From Coniferiporia sulphurascens (taxonomy: Eukaryota > Basidiomycota > Agaricomycetes > Hymenochaetales > Hymenochaetaceae), in assembly GCA_002794785.1 (NCBI GenBank), contig NBBA01000005.1, positions 1,302,001 to 1,366,000 on the forward strand: a stretch of 64,000 bases of DNA, given 5' to 3'. The position numbers were made by a program, and so were the translations under genes. Below, in pieces: positions 35,775 through 54,987 of this stretch (positions are counted from its first letter, which is position 1; the number at the start of each line of letters is the position of its first letter). The notes under the pieces were generated by a model that was not told the origin of the DNA, did no database searches, and was given only the letters and a program-made list of their open reading frames with translations.

Positions 35775-35990
35775 AGACGGGCGGCCGGGTTTGCTGGTGC
35801 CTCCGGCGCGGCGGAGTAGCGAGCGCGTGGTCCGGATATGGGAGTATGTTCCCAGGGAATGCGGTTGGTAAGTCTGCCTCGGCGCACGAATGGCGTGCTC
35901 GACGGTCCACAAATTATAATAAGTGATAATAGGACACCGCAATGCGTTTATCTCCCGCTCCTCCCTTAGACACGCTAGTTTTGTATTAAT

Positions 35991-36941
35991 ATGTCGGCTC
36001 TCAGCGAACCCGCATTCACGAGGCCGCTACAACACCCTGTGGACCCACAACTCCTCGAAAATATCAACTCGTATCTGCACACCCTCACCCCGCAGGAGAT
36101 CCTCAAATGGGCGCTGGAAAGTCTGCCAAACCTGTACCAGACGACCGCGTTCGGCCTCACGGGGCTTGTCCAGCTCGACATGCTGAGCAGGATAGCGGCC
36201 TCGCCCCCGCCTCTGATTTTTATCGACACGCTGTACCATTTCAAGGAGACGTTTGAGCTAGTGGAAGAGGTCAAGCGGAGATATGGCCGAGAGGTACATG
36301 TGTACAAGCCGGACGGATGCGAGACAGCGGTGGATTTCGAGGCCAAGCACGGGGAGCGGTTGTGGGAGAGAGAAGAGGCGACGTATGATTACCTGGTGAA
36401 AGTGCGTCTGGGGTGATGTTTCGCTGACTATATGCGCGTGCTTATGTGCCTGGGCAGGTGGACCCGGCACGGAGAGCTTATGCAGAACTGGACGTAAGGT
36501 CTGTCATTACGGGGCGGAGAGCGTCGCAGGGCGCGTCGCGCAAGTCGCTGCAGCCGCTCGAGGTGGACTCTACGGGGCTGTTCAAGCTGAATCCACTGTT
36601 TTCGTGGAGCTTTTCAGCGGTGCAGACGTACATACAGGAACACAGCGTTCCTCGGAACGCGCTGCTGGATCAGGGGTACAAAAGTGTAGGAGACTGGCAC
36701 AGCACGCAAAAGTCGGGGGACGGGGACGAGGGAGAGCGTGCGGGACGGTGGGCAGGGCGGGAGGAAAAGACAGAGTGCGGACTGCACGAGGACTACTTTG
36801 CGCTGAGGCTGCAGGTGCTAAAAAAGAAGGTGCGCGGGTTTAACCGGAGTATATGTGGCGTACTGACGGGTTACGGAATAGCGGGAGGCAGAGCTGCGGG
36901 AGAAGGACGAGGCACGAGGAGACGAAGTAAAGGCGGAGTAA
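35991..36941 (+). CDS. MET16: PAPS reductase (phosphoadenylyl-sulfate reductase)
   Basis: Exons 35991-36401, 36458-36814 and 36882-36941 encode 275 residues. The enzyme reduces PAPS to sulfite using thioredoxin. Motifs: TTAFGLTGLVQLDML, PLIFIDTLYHFKET, a substrate-loop region around VITGRRASQG, and the catalytic-cysteine signature KTECGLH near the end. Without the last intron the frame runs on into a Gly/Arg-rich tail; splicing gtgcta...gaatag (with a CTGAC branch site) gives the charged helix REAELREKDEARGDEVKAE, which is a more usual ending. The gene starts head-to-head with SPT3. MET10 further right belongs to the next step of sulfate assimilation. Confidence 0.9.
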
Positions 36942-37025
36942 ATGTAGGATAATGTGTATTGTGCGGTTATATATACATGCGGATAGAGCCATAAACGGCG
37001 TATGCTCTGCTTGTCCCCTGGAGCC

Positions 37026-38453
37026 ATGGCTGCCCGCTCTCGGATACAAGCGATGCGATATCTGGGTGCTACTAGCCTGCGTCTACCGCCTCCGAATGCT
37101 CTGCTCACTCCCCGGCGGAGTTTGTCGGAGACTCTGGCGGGACCTACTACTCCTTTTCTCTCCTTCATTCGCTACTACTCCAATCCCCCTCCCCCGCAAG
37201 TTCAATCGCCTATGGTCGCCCTAAAGTACGCCTCCCTTTCCCCGCAATCACTCTTCCCTTCCTCACCTGCCCGTACCAGGCCGGCCGTCCCAGCTAGTCC
37301 CCCGCCCCTCCCCACCATTAACAGCAGGGACGTCCGTCTCCAAGTATTCACCCACCGCTCCGTCTACGGTCGCTCCAGACACGACTTTGAAGACCTCCCA
37401 AACGACCCCGCACCAGACAACGAGGTGTATGTCTATATCTAATCTTGTATACTCCCATGATTCCTGACAAACATATATTACCCTTCTGTGATCCGTTTCG
37501 CCCATCTCCCGGTATACTCCCGTCCCAGACTGGAGCATCTCGGTGATGCCGTCTTGGGCCTTGTAGTCACAACCTTCATCCGCGAGTGCTACCCGCACCT
37601 TAGAGTCGGTCCCGCAACCGTACGCTCTTATCTCACAATTCGCGTCCCACATGATTTATCGCAATAAAAGAAAATACGTTCCCTCGTCGTCGGAAACTCG
37701 ACTCTTGCAGAGATGTGAGCACCCTCGATGTGCACTGATCTCTTTCTTTTCTAATCTTTTACCAGCTCCCAAAAATATGAGCTTAATCAGCGTCTCAAGA
37801 TGCACCACGCTCATGCTCTTACACTTCAGTCGTCCATGAATATACGAGGTGGGCGGTAACCTCATTTATCGTCCGATAATGTATGGTCTAAAATACCGCC
37901 ACAGCTGATGTTTTTGAAGTGAGATAAATATGCGGCTGTCCGACTCCAACCACTCACATTGCACCTTAAGGCCTACGTCGGTGGTGTCTATGTCGATCGG
38001 GGCATGGACGTAGCGAGTAACTGGATTAGAGCACTTCTCCTGCCCTACGTCCAGGAGGCCTACCGTATCGTGCGGGACCAATATGGTTTACCGCCGCATG
38101 AGCACGCAACTCCCTCCCCGCCTCTATCTGCGGACTCCTGCCACGGCAGGTCTATCCCACCCAGCCCCGAACCAATTAAAAACGACGGTAGTCCATCGGG
38201 AGCTGGAGAAACGAAACCAAGCGCGGCAGGCTACCTTTCGCTCTTCAACCAGCACTTGCAGCAGAAGCACAAGACTGTCGAATGGGTGTATGAAGCGGTT
38301 AGAAACGAAGGGACAAAGGTGACACCGATGTGGATCGCGCAAGCGAAGGTCGACGGCCGCAGCCTCGCGGACGGGCGAGGCAACACAAAGAAGATTGCCC
38401 AGAATGAGGCTGCGAGGAATGGCCTTGCGGAGCTGGGTATCGTCGTTGCCTGA
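37026..38453 (+). CDS. RNase III-domain protein with dsRBD, probably mitochondrial
   Basis: Exons 37026-37426, 37529-37619, 37671-37714, 37766-37848, 37905-37918 and 37971-38453 give 371 residues. The RNase III signature reads NEVLEHLGDAVLG (catalytic Glu and Asp present). The second acidic pair is in ADVFEAYVGGVYVDRG and is encoded by a 14-nt micro-exon (37905-37918). A linker is followed by a dsRNA-binding domain (HKTVEWVYEAVRNEG, GRGNTKKIAQNEAARNGLAE). The N-terminus (first 70 residues) is Arg/Ser/Pro-rich with RRSLSETLAGP and RYYS, like a mitochondrial presequence. The mitoribosomal protein mL44 shares this architecture but usually lacks the acidic residues, so an active dsRNA endonuclease is more likely here. 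Confidence 0.85.
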
Positions 38454-38745
38454 GAGCAAGGTCGCGTCCCGACTTCTATCATATCTACAATGGGTTTCTG
38501 TTTGGGCTCTTAAAGGTTTTCCGCTCTCCAAAATATCACCGATCTGTTTAATACCCGCTCTGATGTACTGCTGTCGTGCACCTCTATGTATCTTTGGTTT
38601 CGTTTGCTTTGATGTCGCTTTGCAATTATAGATGTTTGTTATGGCCGCATTTTCGCAAAAGATGGGTGCACTAGATATTGTAAGGTGTACAGTGAATGCC
38701 GTCTCTATTACTTCAGAGATATAGGAAAGGAGGAAGAACGAAACA

Positions 38746-39338
38746 CTACGACGGTCTGTCGGCTTTATCACCCAACCGTCCTATCCGTTCCACGGGAGGC
38801 GCCCCCCACACGAGAGTCTTCGACCCCGGGTCCAGGGCGTTCGGGAAGTACTTGACAAGCTGAGAAGCCAGCACCCCGCGCACGGGAGCTGCACCGGTCG
38901 GCGTTCGCGCAGCTGCAGCGGCGACCGTCGAATACGCCTTTGCCAAGTCCTCAGTCCCCGCCTTGACTTTATCATCCACCACGGCCACAGCAGCAGCGGC
39001 AGCGGTAGTAGGAAAAGCAGCAGCACCGTTCCGCGAATCAAGGAGCGCCTTCGCCTCCTCGTCGAGGTCCTCAAACGTGTCCTGGCGGACGGCGCGGATG
39101 GAGTAGGCCCATACGCCGACTACGAATGCGCCGATGAGGATGCCGGTGATGGCGTTTCGCGTGCGGAAGGGTGCGCGTGCGCGCTGGAGGCCTGGGGAGA
39201 GGCCCTGTGTAGTGGTGTGTGTGTGTTAGTGGGGGTTGCGAGGCAGGGTGAGGAATGGGGACTGGGGACTGGACTGACGTAGCCTTTTGGACGGTATTGC
39301 TTGTCGATTTCTTTGCGCGAGACGTATGGGCCGGACAT
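38746..39338 (-). CDS. COA3: Coa3-type cytochrome c oxidase assembly factor
   Basis: Exons 39338-39279 and 39204-38746 encode 172 residues. Coa3/CCDC56 proteins are small inner-membrane proteins that help Cox1 translation and early cytochrome oxidase assembly (known). The family block is complete: YRPKGYGLSPGLQRARAPFR, then one membrane helix (AITGILIGAFVVGVWAYSI) and the RQDTFEDLDEEAKAL helix behind it. The C-terminal 90 residues are Ala-rich and specific. It sits next to COX7 on the same strand. Confidence 0.82.
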
Positions 39339-39620
39339 GGTGGGACGGGTCTGGGTGCGTGGGCCGTGTGTCGCGTTATGCGCGCGGCTTCAGGACTTTT
39401 TCAGACTTATTATAAACTACGTTGGATTCTTGCAAATTTCGGTACATCCGCCCAAATTACAATACGACTACGAATCACTCATAGAAAAACAGTTTCAGAG
39501 CCAGCACCAATTCGGAATGAATGAAAGTTGTATGTCTATTGATTTGCGCGCGCGGAAAAAAAACATGCTAGATGCTAGAGTGTACTTTGCACTACAAAAT
39601 TTAACGTCTCCGCGGCTACC

Positions 39621-40077
39621 TCATGCCTCAGAGGACTTGCCCTAACACGCGCGAGCAGAGGATACGCATTATTGAGACGGCGACAGAGCAGGTAGATGTA
39701 CGGGACCGCGTACCTTGATCAATTGGGTTGCGCCGTAGCCTACGCCGACGAGTCCGACGGCCAGACCCGAGAACCACAGGCCTGCGTTCGCTCGTTCGTC
39801 AATTGCATGGGTCGCGGTGATAGAGAATGCAGAACGCACCGAGGTAGAGGCGGGAACGAGGGGGACGCCAGTACAGAGGCCTCGTGTCATTCTGCAGAGG
39901 ATAAACGTTGGGTTACAGCGGTGCACAACACTGCGAAGGGCAGACGAAACGCACCTGGTAATATCTCTGCTTCTCCAAGACGTGGTTCGGTCCTACGTAG
40001 AAAGAAAAAAATAGTCAGGAACGTCCGGCCAGTGTCTGCGCGAAAAATAGAGGCGTACTGTTGACGAGGTGATCCAT
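39621..40077 (-). CDS. COX7: cytochrome c oxidase subunit 7 (VIIa type)
   Basis: Five tiny exons, 40077-40059, 39992-39955, 39891-39840, 39781-39714 and 39641-39621, encode only 65 residues, the normal size. The sequence shows the subunit VIIa layout: RPNHVLEKQRYYQ, a short charged loop (NDTRPLYWRPPRS), a single membrane helix (LWFSGLAVGLVGVGYGATQL) and a short polar tail (IKGKSSEA). It is an inner-membrane accessory subunit of complex IV. No single exon is longer than 68 nt, so the gene would be missed by simple ORF calling. Confidence 0.82.
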
Positions 40078-40212
40078 GGTGGACGAGGAGAACGGCGGTT
40101 TGTGGTAGACAGAAAGAGTAGAGGTGGCGGAGATATTGGGTGGGTTGTGCGCGATCCGGATTAACCCGAGGAGGTCGCGTCGTGTGCCTTCCTGCCGCCG
40201 CCGCGAGCACAC

Positions 40213-41144
40213 ATGTCCAACGAGCGCGTCCGGGTCAGAGTACGTTCAATTCCACCAAATTCATTTGTCCCGAACATTTACACCGCCGAAAGGGCGTAAC
40301 CATCCACAGGCCTATTATCTATGGGAACACCGCTACCGTGCTGACGCCTGAAGAGCGCGCTAATTCCACCCACCCGGACCATACGCACAGATGGACCGTT
40401 GCCGTGCGCAGCGCTGCGTCGCTGCCCGACGCGGACACTATCGGCGGCGCAGACGATATTAGCTACTTTATAAAACGCGTCACGTTCAAGCTGCACGATA
40501 CGTATCCGAACCAGACGAGAAGTGAGTCTCTGCGCCCGTGTCGATGCGAGCTTCGCTGAAACAGGCCACTTTAAGACATTGATAAACCGCCCTTCGAGGT
40601 GACTGAGACTGGGTATGCTCGTACTATAGTAGTCTGATTAAACGGTTTGCTAATTATCGTTTGTAGATGGGGAGAGTTCGAGATCCAAATTCGCATCAAC
40701 TTCGTGCAGGAGTCCGGCGAGAAACAGTATATGCTCTACCACCACCTCAAATTGCACCCCTGGACAGTTATTGGCAGCGGCGAGCCGGACATACCCCCTC
40801 CAGAAGTCGCCGCAAAGGCCGGGCCCGTACATTCCTGGCAGTACGACGAAGTCGTCTTCAGCGACCCCTTCCAATCGTTCCTGAACATCCTTATTGCACA
40901 CCCGCCGACACCGCTCCCAAAGGCCAAAAAGAAGCCTGTACCCTTCCACACGGCCAATCCCGATTCAATTGCGGACACCAAAGCGGGGGGGACGCCGGAG
41001 TTCACCCAAGCGATGACTCAGGAAGAGGCGGAGCGTTTGGAGAAGGCGCGGAAACAGGTGATTGCTGAGCAGGACAAATGGCGGGCGATCCTCATCGAAA
41101 AGGAGAATTTGTTGGGGAAGCTGAAAGCGCAGCTGGAAGCTTAG
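40213..41144 (+). CDS. YAF9: Yaf9 YEATS-domain protein
   Basis: Exons 40213-40239, 40293-40521, 40576-40612 and 40667-41144 encode 256 residues. The YEATS domain shows GVTIHRPIIYGNTA, HTHRWTVAVRSA, ISYFIKRVTFKLHDTYPN, PPFEVTETGWGEFEIQIRI and KLHPW. A C-terminal coiled coil follows (EEAERLEKARKQVIAEQDKW), as in Yaf9/GAS41. The protein is shared by the NuA4 acetyltransferase and SWR1 remodeller and reads acylated histone H3 (known). An insert in the first loop (SLPDADTIGGADD) is typical of basidiomycete versions as far as I can tell. Confidence 0.92.
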
Positions 41145-41270
41145 GCGAGTCGATTTGTTACAGTCCCTCAGTTGTAATCTATCATGTAATAGCGAAGTTG
41201 TAAAATTAGGCGGTAAAGAATGCTACAGGACGGGCTAACGATACAAAAGAGTGATAAGTTAAAGTACAAT

Positions 41271-49876
<8,606 letters not shown>

Positions 49877-50249
49877 TCCCGAGGCGTTGAAGGAGCATCG
49901 GCTTGATTTCTGGAGAAGTAATTGCTACAGGGTCCAGACGCGAGACCTGGTACGCGAAACGACCGACCCTAAACAAGTCACGTTCCAAAGAGTAATATAC
50001 CGGAAGTAATCGGAAGGCTTCTTGAACGATTTTATTAACATTTTCACGATATGTAATTTTGATGATTCGAAAAAATATTGGTTTTCTATTCAATGTCCAT
50101 CATACAAAGTTCCAAAAAAAAAAGTCGAATTAGTTTAGAATACATTAATGAGTCTATGAGATACAGCAATCATGAAGGAAACTCTAGCTCTATAACCCGC
50201 TTTTGAAGCGAGAGTATGCAGAGTAGAAATCGTGGTTAAGACGTATGGT

Positions 50250-51118
50250 CTAAGCATGTGCAGGCGCCTCATGCTCTTTGGCTTCCCGCGCTTGTTGTTC
50301 AAGCTTAGGACACAGCAGGTGTGAGCCAATTGGGTTCAGGTACGAGAACGGAATCCAACTCACCAATCGAGCCCAAGAATGATTGGCCGGGTCCTCCCTC
50401 TTCATCTCGGCGGGCTGCATCTGCGCAAGCGCAGCACTACCCAGTAACCCAGCGAGCGCAATACCCTGAGCCTAGAATACAATACAGTTCGTTAGAATAG
50501 CACACGACGTAGATGTATGGTAAGCAGACGCACGTATACACGAGCCTGCACAATCTTTTGTGAGAACGTCTGCGTTTTGTTACGGCGGAGGATCATCCAC
50601 GAGGCACCCATGCTTGCAGCCCAGCCAGCAATGAACAAGTGCCAACGGTGACGCAGTGCCCAGTCGCCCGCCTTCTGCGGAACCGACAAATTGTTCCACC
50701 GACGCTCCTCCTCCATAGCCTCACGGTCCATCTCATCCTTTCCAGCGCCAGTCCTGGAATGTGCAGATGTGTGAGAATTCTATAGCGAAATAAAGGACCG
50801 GCGACAAGCACTTACCAGTTATGCTCCATGTCATATTGCACACCCCTCCGCTCGGCCTGTGCGGCAACAGCGGGGCCAACGAGGAGGACGACACCGAGCG
50901 CCTTGATGGTAATCGGCAACGATCGGTAATATGCCCAGCGCCTTTGGAAGTAGAAAGAGGCAGGAAGGGAGACGGCGAGCGCGGCCGCTGCACCCTCCGC
51001 CATACCCCTCAAAGTTTCTCTTGAGTGGTTCTCAAGGTCCTCCTTGGTGACGAACTGCAAGAAAGCGGGGAAACGTCAGTGGGGGTCATCGAGCAGAGGA
51101 AGAAAGGCTGACCTTCAT
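50250..51118 (-). CDS. RCF2: Rcf2-type respiratory supercomplex factor (HIG1 domain)
   Basis: Exons 51118-51113, 51054-50816, 50753-50534, 50471-50364 and 50303-50250 encode 208 residues. The first coding exon is only ATGAAG. The protein reads MKFVTKEDLENHSRETLRG, with helices AAAALAVSLPASFYF and ALGVVLLVGPAVAAQAE, then the HIG1-type part DWALRHRWHLFIAGWAASMG, WMILRRNKTQTFSQKIVQAR and a last helix (IALAGLLGSAALAQMQ). Rcf2 associates with complex IV and III2-IV2 supercomplexes in the inner membrane (known in yeast). It is the third complex IV-related gene in the window. Confidence 0.85.
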
Positions 51119-51566
51119 GACTAGCTAGTGGTACGGTAGGTGTCTGTCTGTGGTAATGGCTTTCACTGATAGGGAGGGAGGTGTACATATAAGACTGTAG
51201 TAAGCGGAGCATATCGGAAGGCTCGCACGGCAGGTCTACCGCAGGCGGAAGCAATCGGACCTAGGGTAATTTCCCACTCGACCGGGCTTGGACGCATCAC
51301 GCATCGCGGCGGACTCGCGGGGCTCTGCCAGCGCCGCGGATTCCGTTGTGGCCGCCCCCCGTTAAAGATCCGTTTCGTGAACACTCGGCGTTGTGCCCCG
51401 CCTTTGCTCCAGACGCAGCTGGGCACCGTCTCGCCCGTCCAGGGGACCACTGACCAGATCGATATAATTAGATTTTCATTGTAAAAGAGAGATATGATGA
51501 TGGTATCCGAATCCACAAAGTCAGGAAATGATAGTACACGAAGCGTTCCGGCGTAAACCCTCAACT

Positions 51567-53288
51567 TCAGTCATCCACCCAGTCACCCCTCCTCACCCGC
51601 TCAACATATTCCTGTACCCATGCGGGTTTCTGAGCATGTTGCATCAGCAGTTGCTCTCTTGCTTGCCGAACACGTTCATCTCCCTCATTTCCCCCCTCAC
51701 CTTCTTGTGCTGGGGCCGTCTCCCGAGCGTTCGCTTCTGTTCGCACACGGCCTTCGCGTGTGCGCAGCGCAGCACGTCTGCGATTCCAGAACGCCGGATG
51801 CAATGTTAGAACCAATAGGCTCACGAAGACCCTCACTTTAGTGAACAGTCCCGGCTCCGGCGCGCCAGCATCGTCCAGCGCACGCGCTTCGTCATCCAGG
51901 TCAAGTTGGGCAAACCTTGATAGGATAGCGTCCGCACTCGAAGCCGCCAGTGCCGTTGCGCGGGCAGGATTCTGGTGAGGAGGGAACCCCATCCCAGCGG
52001 GTCGTCCGTCAAAACCGTCGTCGTCCTCCATGTGGCGACGCTGTGGGAACGGACGACCAGCACCCCGATTGCCATGTCCGTGAACATCCCGTATATTGTC
52101 AAAAATCGCTCCTCGCACAGCTCCCCATGCTTCATAAAGCACCCACACTCCCAGCATAAACCCGAATATCGGTTTACGTGCGGGCGAAAAGAAGTACAGA
52201 AGGAGTAGCGTGCGAAGGCACAAGAAGAGCAGCGGTGTGAGAATTGCGCGCACGGGGATGCGCACAGCAACACCTGGACCTCTGGCATCCGCACCAATCC
52301 GGACAGCGGCTCCGACATCGGGGTTACCAAAAGGGCCACCAAGGTTATTAATGTTCATGTGTGGCGGGCGCATGCTAAGAACACCCGGATAATAAGTCGG
52401 TGTAACTGGTAACGAGAGGAGTGGGAATGTGTACGCAAGCACGTTCAGGGCGTGCTGTTGTCTGGGAGTGGGTGTTGCGTGCGCAGTCAGGTTCTGCAAG
52501 AAGGGTTTTCCTCTGTAGGGCACGTCAGCTTCAGCATACCAAAAGGAAAGAATAATACGGACCCAATCATGGTATATTCGTAGGTCACACCCCCCTCCGT
52601 CTGCGGAGGGTATTCTTCATCGAAGATAGAAGGCCACGTGCATCCAGCTGCTTGCAACCACTGAGTTGCAAATTCCTTCTGACTGACAAATTCAACGGGG
52701 GCCTGTGTCGGCGATGGAGCCGATGGAGATAAAATCCGTAGCGCGGTGCTATGGATGTGTTGGATATACGGCAATGTATCATGGTTTCGAGGTAGAGGTG
52801 ATGTTGATGGATAATATTGTTGGAGACGGCTCGAAACATCATCAACTTCGTCCTGCCGCTGGTGAACCGGGCGTTGCGGCGGAAGCTCAGATGCCTCCGG
52901 AACTACCGGTTGAACGCCTTGAGACGGAGGGGCGGACGAGGGGTTGCTTGGTACTTCCGGCGGACCTGCTGCCCATGCCCATGGGCTCACTGCCAAATGT
53001 ACAACACGTGCTTCCGCTTCAACCTAGGATCGGTACGTGGGTTAGCATACCAGCCATTGAATGTGGGTCGTCTGTCCAAGTACTCACGAGCCAGAGTGAC
53101 TCGACCCTTTCCGCATCGTCGAGGATACGGCCTCTATTGATCAGTCTTTGGCCATCAACGCGAGGATTTCCAGGACAAGCACGGGATATCTCCTGCTTGA
53201 TGTCACGGACGGTGTGTGTCGGTAGTACATCGACGACGAAGGACTGGGTGTACTGGGGGAGCTCAACGGTGACCGGGATGAGCGACAT
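51567..53288 (-). CDS. HERP/Usa1-like ubiquitin-domain ER membrane protein
   Basis: Exons 53288-53088, 53023-52563 and 52512-51567 encode 535 residues. The N-terminus is a ubiquitin-like domain (VTVELPQYTQSFVVDVLPTH, TVRDIKQEISRACPGNP, QRLINRGRILDD). A Pro/Gln-rich linker follows, then a central hydrophobic hairpin (AILTPLLFLCLRTLLLLYFF, IFGFMLGVWVLYEAWGAVRG) and a further hydrophobic segment (VRVFVSLLVLTLHPAFW). This order matches mammalian HERPUD1/2 and, more loosely, yeast Usa1, which scaffold the Hrd1 ubiquitin ligase in ERAD (known). I leave the symbol empty because Usa1 and HERP orthology is not settled. The EDEM-type gene in the window belongs to the same pathway. Confidence 0.78.
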
Positions 53289-53526
53289 GGACGTTGGTAA
53301 GATACACACAAGTCTACGTGGAAAGGCCCACGGCTAAGTGGCGGTTCGGGGTGATCCAATCGGGAATAGCTTCGGCGTGGCTGCCTCGCTTCTGGATTTC
53401 CGTTTCGGTTAGATTTACTTAATATATCTATACAACAGCCCCGCGCTCGATATCACAAGGAATCCATGTATATAGTTATTATCTGAATTGTATCCGAATC
53501 ATCTCGTCGGACACATGTGCTTACCC

Positions 53527-54840
53527 CTATTCACTTACAGTAAGACCGATCGTCCGTTTCTCCCGCGAGCTTTGGTGTGCGAGCTCAATTATCTCCAGGA
53601 CAGTTATCACTTCTTTCCACTCAATTTCCACCGCCTCGCCCTTTCTTATGGCGCCGGCCAAATTGCGGAAAAGTTCCACGTACGCGCCTCTGTCGAGTGT
53701 TGGCCATCTGTAAGCACAGTCACATGTCAGCTATCGACAACGCCACATTGGGTGGGACGAGGGAGAAGGTGAAATTTACGATGTCTTCGTGATCCTTCCC
53801 TCGGTATCCATAATTTGCACCTCCCCCCAAATGTCTTCAGGTTCCCTCCCAAAGTCGTCGGAGAATATATCTCGAGGAGAAGGCATAGCCTTGAGCCGGG
53901 CTTCCTGTACGTCGAGACCATATTTGACGAAAGTGCCTCCTGTTCCGCGGACGGTGAACCGTAGTTGGGGGTCGCGCGCGGAAAGTATGTGGGCACGGAG
54001 CAAGACGTTCACAGCATATTTCCGCTGCTTAGCCTTCGGATAGCGAAGGATGATAGTAAACTGAAAGGAGCTTTACAGAATACCAAACGCGTGTGTAATA
54101 TATTGTATCTCTTACCGAATCATCGATGTCAGGATCACCTATCCCTCTGATATTTTCGATAAAGCCTGTCACACTCTCTGGCTTGCCGAAAAGCGACACA
54201 ATCTGGTCTATAAGATGCGAGCCAAGGTTATACACTTGGCCCGCACCAGGAAGGTTGGCGTCCTTCCAAGAGCCTTTAATTTCGGTTTGATAGCGATTAT
54301 AGCTGAATCACGAAATGGGTATCAGGATACAGACAAGGAATAAATGATTACTGCCTACTGGGACTCGAACTCGACAAGATCGCCGAGATATACAGGGGAA
54401 GAAGCAGGCTCTCGAAGGAGACGCTTCAAAGCAAGAAAGTCTGAGTCCCAGCGACGATTCTGGTACGCATAGAGGACGAGATTTTTAGACCGTGCAAGCT
54501 CTCCGAGCTCTCTCGCCTCTGCAGCCGTAGTTACGGCTGGCTTATCCACTAAGACGTGTTTGTTGGCCTGCAGAGAGCGCTTCGCATACTCATAGTGAGT
54601 AGCATTGGGTGTACCGATGATAACTAGCTCGATCTCTTCATCGGCCAGGACATGCTCGAATGACCTGTGTATCTTGACGTCGACGCCGAAGCGCTCCCTG
54701 ACCTTCCCACCGTCGGAGGACGGGTTTCTCTCTAGGACTGCATGAAGAGAGAAGAGGTCAGGAAGTGCGAGGAGGAAAGGGACGTGGAATGTGAGGCCAG
54801 AGAGGCCTACACCGAGCACGCAGGTACTAATTGGCTGCAT
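53527..54840 (-). CDS. Gfo/Idh/MocA-family NAD(P)-dependent oxidoreductase
   Basis: Exons 54840-54359, 54302-54116, 54060-53780 and 53707-53527 give 376 residues. The Rossmann start is STCVLGVGLSGLTFHVPFLL, with a GxGxxG-like turn. Family landmarks: ELVIIGTPNATHYEYAKRSL, the conserved active-site Lys in KHVLVDKPAVTTAAEARELG, LVLYAYQNRRWDSDFLALKR, and GAGQVYNLGSHLIDQIVSLF with the catalytic-type His. The C-terminal domain is the usual open sheet. Members act on sugars, inositols, biliverdin or trans-dihydrodiols; the fungal group with this pattern is not assigned a substrate. No signal peptide, so cytosolic. Confidence 0.88.
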
Positions 54841-54987
54841 ACAGGCTGGTTATCCCGAAAGGGTAGCTGCCGACGCGGATCGCATATGTACAAGCTATAG
54901 ACGCACGCGGCGACCCGCCCCCGTTCGCTTGGCTTCTGGCCTTGCGGAGGCCCCGCCCCCCGTAGGCCTTCCTTGTTGGGGACGTCC

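Noticed and set aside
35775..35942. Longer SPT3 start at 35942
   Set aside because: The 56 extra residues are unlike Spt3 N-termini, and the start would lie only 48 bp from the divergent PAPS reductase ATG.
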